DNA from: a virus | IMG/VR virus record: IMGVR_UViG_3300018405_000069 | Coordinates: 1 to 22,109 of that record | Reading direction: 5' to 3' (one strand) | Length of the DNA: 22,109 nucleotides | Part shown: in pieces, positions 19,401-22,109 of the stretch | How positions within the stretch are numbered: the stretch's first letter is position 1 | Layout of the letters: every line of letters begins with the position of its first letter | Made by a program: the position numbers and the translations under genes | The notes under the pieces: generated by a model | The model's database searches: none | What the model was told of the DNA's origin: nothing | What the model saw: only the letters and a program-made list of their open reading frames with translations

Positions 19401-22109
19401 TTTTCTCTGCCTGCCGGCGCTCTCCTGGCTTCATATCGCTGACTCTGGGGCCGCGAGACAGATACGGCTGCGCGTTATCGCCCATGCCCCGGGTTACCAG
19501 GCTGCCTGCTTGAGCGGCTCGCCGCTGGCGTTGCTGGCTATCCTGATAGACTTCCTGCGCCAGTGCGCCAATCTGTTCATCGGTGATGCCATCTTTGAGC
19601 CCGCCTTGTCTGGGCGCATGCTCCTGCAGGATACCGCGAACTTGCTCGATCATGTCATCCATGTCCACGTAGCTCGGACTCAGGTAGTCGGCATATACCC
19701 GCGCGATCTCTTCTTCAATAGATGCCTCGCTGTTGGCGAAGTCGCCCCGGCCTTTGAGAAGATCCCGCAACATAGGCACCTGGGCGGCCGCGTTGGCGTC
19801 ATTATCCGGAACACCCAGGCCGTCTTCGTCCAGGTCAAACATGGCGCTGTCGATGCGGTCGTAGGCCTCGGTCAGAGTGGCGTCCAACTGCTCGGCCAAC
19901 GCCAGCTCGCCATTTTCATAAGCTTCGGTGACGCGATTCGCGAGGCCTGGCACCGCCTCGATCAAACGGTCCAGCGGCATGTTGGCTACGTCATTGGTGC
20001 CTTTTCTGCTCAGGTATGGGTCAGGGACAATCACGCGGTCCGGGTCAAACGCCACGTAGTGGTAGGTGCCGCCTTCGCCGGTGTAGTCAAACACGACACC
20101 GTCGTGACCTTGCGCGATTAGTTTTTCGCGTAGAGCTTTCGCTTCTTGCGGAGAATCAAAATCCGGCGCAGTGCCGGTGGTGTAAATCTTGGGGCTGCGC
20201 AGATCCAAGCTGTACGCGGTGGCCGTGCCATAAGCGCCGGCTTCAGCCCTTGAGCTTGAGAACCACACCCCCAGGTGCGCGCTGGGGTTGCCAGATGAAA
20301 AGCCCAGGCTTTCGTTGCTGAAGTGATTCGGTCTTAGTGAATCGTTGGCGCCCCGGTAGACAACGGCCGGGCTTCCGGACTCGTCTCGGATGCGCGTTTC
20401 TTGTCGCCAGCCGTTGACAGCTTTCCTTCCTGTAACAGTTGTGCCAGCGGCTTGCCGTTGGCGCCTTTGTTGTTGTTGATAACGGGTGATGGCTTCTTGG
20501 GTTTCGGCATTGTTGGCTCCCTCTTGTACCTCCATTGTAGGCAGATCTCTGCCGCGATTGAAATACACATCGTCTTTCCCGCGAACTGCAATCTCACCGT
20601 TGCGCACAAACCGCTCCGCTCCGCGCAAGATGCTGTTGAGGTCATTGCGGTTGGGTCGGATGGTGAAACCAAGACGACGAAGGGCGTTTTGCACGACGCC
20701 CTTTACCCGGGCCCACAGCTTGTTGTGCCCGTTGGTTTCGGCCAAGTGCGCCAGCAGCTCGGCACCCACGCGCACACGGTGCTCTTTGATGGAGGCGCTG
20801 AATTTCTCGTCTGTGAAGTAGTCCTTGATGATCTTCTTGGCCTCCGGCGTGCCCCGGAAGTTCTGGAAAATCTGCTGGGCCGCGCCCTCAAACTGCGGAC
20901 CGAAGAAACCCATCACCCCGTAGTGGCCGATGCCTTCGTGCAGGATGGTGGCCTGCAGGGCGTTGGCGCTGGGTATATTGGGCAGGTAAAAATACATGGC
21001 GCCATCCCAGTACACGCCGGTGAAGTCCTGTTGCGCGCCATTGTCTTTGACGTACCTCTGCAAGGGGTCGGGCAGATCACTGAAGCGCTCGGCGCTGACC
21101 AAATCCGGGGCATTGTCCCAGCCGCGCATGATGTTTCCGGGCTGGGTGAATCGATCCACCAAGCGCCGCGTCATACTACCGGCTTTTTCGGTATTGCGGC
21201 GTAGGTTTGGGGTCTCCGTGTCCGGCGCAGTGCTATCCATCTGCTCTTGCGCCCACAGCTGAGCGTCTTTTTTGGTGTTAAACCCGGTGTCTGGCTGGCC
21301 CTGGAACCGAGCCTGCCCTTCGGTGACCACGAACCAGCGACCCTTGGCGTCACCAGACCTGCCTTCTTCGACGGTGTAGCGACTGCTACGGGTCAGCACC
21401 GGGGCTTCTTTGTCCACCACTTCCGGCGGTTCAAAGGTGCGCTCTTCGTACAGCTCAAAGCCTTGTGCGTCCTTCACTTCCATGTACGGAATGGCAACGG
21501 TTTTGCCCTCGGCGTTTTCGGCCAGCACAAACCAGCCGTCCTTGTTCCAGCGGTGCCCGGTGACCGTATAGGGCTTGCCCTCCCACAGCACCTCGGTTTC
21601 CACCGGGGCGCCGGTGCGCAGCCAGGCCGGCGGTGCCACCGGGTTTTGTTGCAGATCCGTTTCCAGCGCGGCCAACTGATCCTGCTGTCGCTTAAGGTCG
21701 TCAGCGTAGGCAAAGGGCTCATCCTGTATTTTTTCCGCGCGTGCCTTGGACGCTTCCGCCTCCTGCACGTCGGCGCGCATCTTCTCCAGTCGCTCGTTCA
21801 CGCCGCGCAGCGTGGCTTCCAGGCTCTGCAGGCCCAGCGAGCCGGTGTTGATTACCACGTCGTTGCCGTAATCAATACCGATTGCGGATCCGGCCTGAGC
21901 CCCAAACAGGGCGTGCAGGGTCATATCCCCATACTGACCGATGGCATCTTCACGGGCCGAACGACTTGGGCTACTCTGCGCCTGGCGGCTGACACGCTCA
22001 CTGATTCCCGCCAGCGCCACCTTGGCCTCGGCACGCTCGGTGTAGGTTTCGCCCTCAATGGTCATTGAGAACGAGTCGCCAACGCTGCCTTTCAGGGCCT
22101 GCTCAGTAC
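16378..22109 (-). CDS. Giant phage polyvalent protein, C-terminal 1.9 kb of residues (5' end beyond right edge)
   Basis: At least 1910 residues; the frame is open across the right edge, so the Met at 22065 is internal. Numbering from that Met: 1-140 is the helical extension (TYTERAEAKVALAG, coiled coil near 80-140) that usually follows methyltransferase/helicase domains in DarB-like proteins. Residues 150-270 hold two small beta-rich modules. Residues 370-440 are a zincin-type metallopeptidase with HEGIGHY (376-382) and a downstream Glu (RVGAELLAH). Residues 565-685 resemble an ADP-ribosyltransferase (VYRGA, WFSSSRAEA). From about 880 to the end is a long helical C-terminus of the large polyvalent-associated type. 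Such proteins are packaged in the capsid, injected, and thought to protect phage DNA or modify host targets. Confidence 0.8.
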   Translation of the reverse strand, partial: TEQALKGSVGDSFSMTIEGETYTERAEAKVALAGISERVSRQAQSSPSRSAREDAIGQYGDMTLHALFGAQAGSAIGIDYGNDVVINTGSLGLQSLEATLRGVNERLEKMRADVQEAEASKARAEKIQDEPFAYADDLKRQQDQLAALETDLQQNPVAPPAWLRTGAPVETEVLWEGKPYTVTGHRWNKDGWFVLAENAEGKTVAIPYMEVKDAQGFELYEERTFEPPEVVDKEAPVLTRSSRYTVEEGRSGDAKGRWFVVTEGQARFQGQPDTGFNTKKDAQLWAQEQMDSTAPDTETPNLRRNTEKAGSMTRRLVDRFTQPGNIMRGWDNAPDLVSAERFSDLPDPLQRYVKDNGAQQDFTGVYWDGAMYFYLPNIPSANALQATILHEGIGHYGVMGFFGPQFEGAAQQIFQNFRGTPEAKKIIKDYFTDEKFSASIKEHRVRVGAELLAHLAETNGHNKLWARVKGVVQNALRRLGFTIRPNRNDLNSILRGAERFVRNGEIAVRGKDDVYFNRGRDLPTMEVQEGANNAETQEAITRYQQQQRRQRQAAGTTVTGRKAVNGWRQETRIRDESGSPAVVYRGANDSLRPNHFSNESLGFSSGNPSAHLGVWFSSSRAEAGAYGTATAYSLDLRSPKIYTTGTAPDFDSPQEAKALREKLIAQGHDGVVFDYTGEGGTYHYVAFDPDRVIVPDPYLSRKGTNDVANMPLDRLIEAVPGLANRVTEAYENGELALAEQLDATLTEAYDRIDSAMFDLDEDGLGVPDNDANAAAQVPMLRDLLKGRGDFANSEASIEEEIARVYADYLSPSYVDMDDMIEQVRGILQEHAPRQGGLKDGITDEQIGALAQEVYQDSQQRQRRAAQAGSLVTRGMGDNAQPYLSRGPRVSDMKPGERRQAEKKVLADAIKALKTREPDPKVKSGKVVGDMTRVAKFLLHPRQVASLHEQFTPAYVTAISQFEMRDRIIDTLYGTYNPYMMLDKASKAKVNQVLELGRIIGNNYTYKGLTKGIEVPSTVDRVELDDYGSARVIEERIHLELSKPGEVITLTDEQARAYGNLRQMFDDALNYFKSQMLREFGLDEYVGMDSAAEAIMEEVNANPMIPTKQLERLVQIAKTIEEIEQAKRRGYVPLSRHGDYVVTVKQTPDGMTVERQGDQMLVSGLSPTYFEVVEAVGGTVNEDGTANLSPQQYQDFRNDVERVVYSTKVETGLRDAFSIRRLGNTDGRVSDIPAVKKAIKDINDQWVKGHPSREITAFAPSQINQENVSLSEMDNLASLAGVDNAQWEIIRSQMEDEVKGRSFRRHFFRSDNTPGYSVDFERNISQYIAGMGGYLARRHYAKAWDDVLSDMKAPRVYEYTKEYRAYINDPVEEFAMVRQIGFLSYIAGNLSTAAVNSTQVPVMTMPALSMISSHATATREVARAYKDALKMFRLNRKTGLQVFDVDAAPADVRQELAEAWGEGAFVPLETYEVMATARARGVGQRQVRRKFEKSIQVIAYTFTAVERLNRLVTFIAATRIAKTPKWEAKFRDTYKGNPLAQAQLFGPNGELSPKKIGEFMIYETQYRMGKVNRPRISRGIGAPIMQFKSFMMQSLEAWYRWMSVQGKQGKMAAAASLAMMTNLGGLWGFPGGEELKGLIEDLFRLLTEEDKDLETDLRLWINDTTGQQWLAEYATKGAGYPLGIDLSRIGLGELLPKTPTEMLGIPADLFIGRPTRSFKQVTQGDYVGAAAEFMPNFVKNPMTAMSWANDGIRDGQGRRLLLPEQVTPGMVAKKMIGFQDSAVTSIRDYEYAQYRAETAIYKKKTRFLNDLARNIVQAETTVDPELRLELDNKIEQIFMEIKEHNDSVEDPSRLIQIGDQALNNRIMREMEGVQSTYGRERTGARSQAERMREAFGINEILSPQEEGGDE

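Noticed and set aside
19-22109. CRISPR array, tRNA or rRNA genes, insertion sequences, attachment site
   Set aside because: No regularly spaced direct repeats, no cloverleaf with conserved T-loop, no transposase and no integrase were seen. The iteron tract at 6123-6223 is the only short tandem pattern and fits an origin.

Overview
The window reads as part of a double-stranded DNA phage or prophage of a gammaproteobacterium. It has the compact overlapping gene layout of a lambdoid-like early region, a lysis cassette, and the 3' part of a gene for a giant virion-type polyvalent protein. Base composition is moderately GC-rich. I see no integrase, portal, terminase, tRNA, rRNA, CRISPR array or insertion sequence. 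The exact host cannot be read from the sequence.

Layout, left to right. From 1 to 10219 every recognisable protein gene is on the minus strand, transcribed leftwards: a helix-turn-helix regulator, ssb, a frameshifted methyltransferase-like gene, a DUF1367 protein, a DUF1364 protein, an 87-residue unknown, a RuvC-like resolvase, a lambda-O-like initiator carrying an HNH domain, and a DnaC/lambda-P-like helicase loader. These are followed by a run of small accessory genes that includes a DUF2303 (YfdQ) protein and a DUF3268 zinc-finger protein. From 10400 to 13619 a plus-strand block encodes a YqaJ-type exonuclease, an ERF single-strand annealing protein, a small DNA-binding protein and a coiled-coil protein. 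From 13613 to the right edge the genes are again on the minus strand. In transcription order they are the giant polyvalent protein (cut by the window edge), a coiled-coil membrane protein, an N-acetylmuramidase endolysin, a lipoprotein, an intrinsic terminator, and an alpha/beta hydrolase beyond it. A short plus-strand membrane-protein gene may sit between the giant gene and the lysis genes.

The outstanding feature is a 254-nt group I intron (9410 to 9157, minus strand) with no internal ORF, related to the phage T4 td intron. It sits inside ssb. The first exon ends in Asp-Asp-Asp, and the second exon is only Ile-Pro-Phe-stop. Splicing therefore restores the canonical SSB C-terminal tip DFDDDIPF. 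Unspliced RNA is read into a stop codon in the P1 loop and gives a protein ending DFDDDK, without the Pro-Phe that partner proteins bind. A plain ORF caller misses both the intron and the true protein end.

Other non-coding structure: five iterons inside the initiator gene (a lambda-type origin); an OOP-like plus-strand small RNA with a perfect terminator opposite the leader of that gene; an 18-bp direct repeat bounding the two-gene replication module; a 12-bp inverted repeat bracketing the recombination-operon promoter; and a promoter followed by an array of stem-loops upstream of the leftmost gene. Taken together, the genes supply origin recognition, helicase loading, strand protection, exonuclease/annealase recombination, junction resolution, lysis, and a virion protein probably injected into or protecting DNA in the new host.
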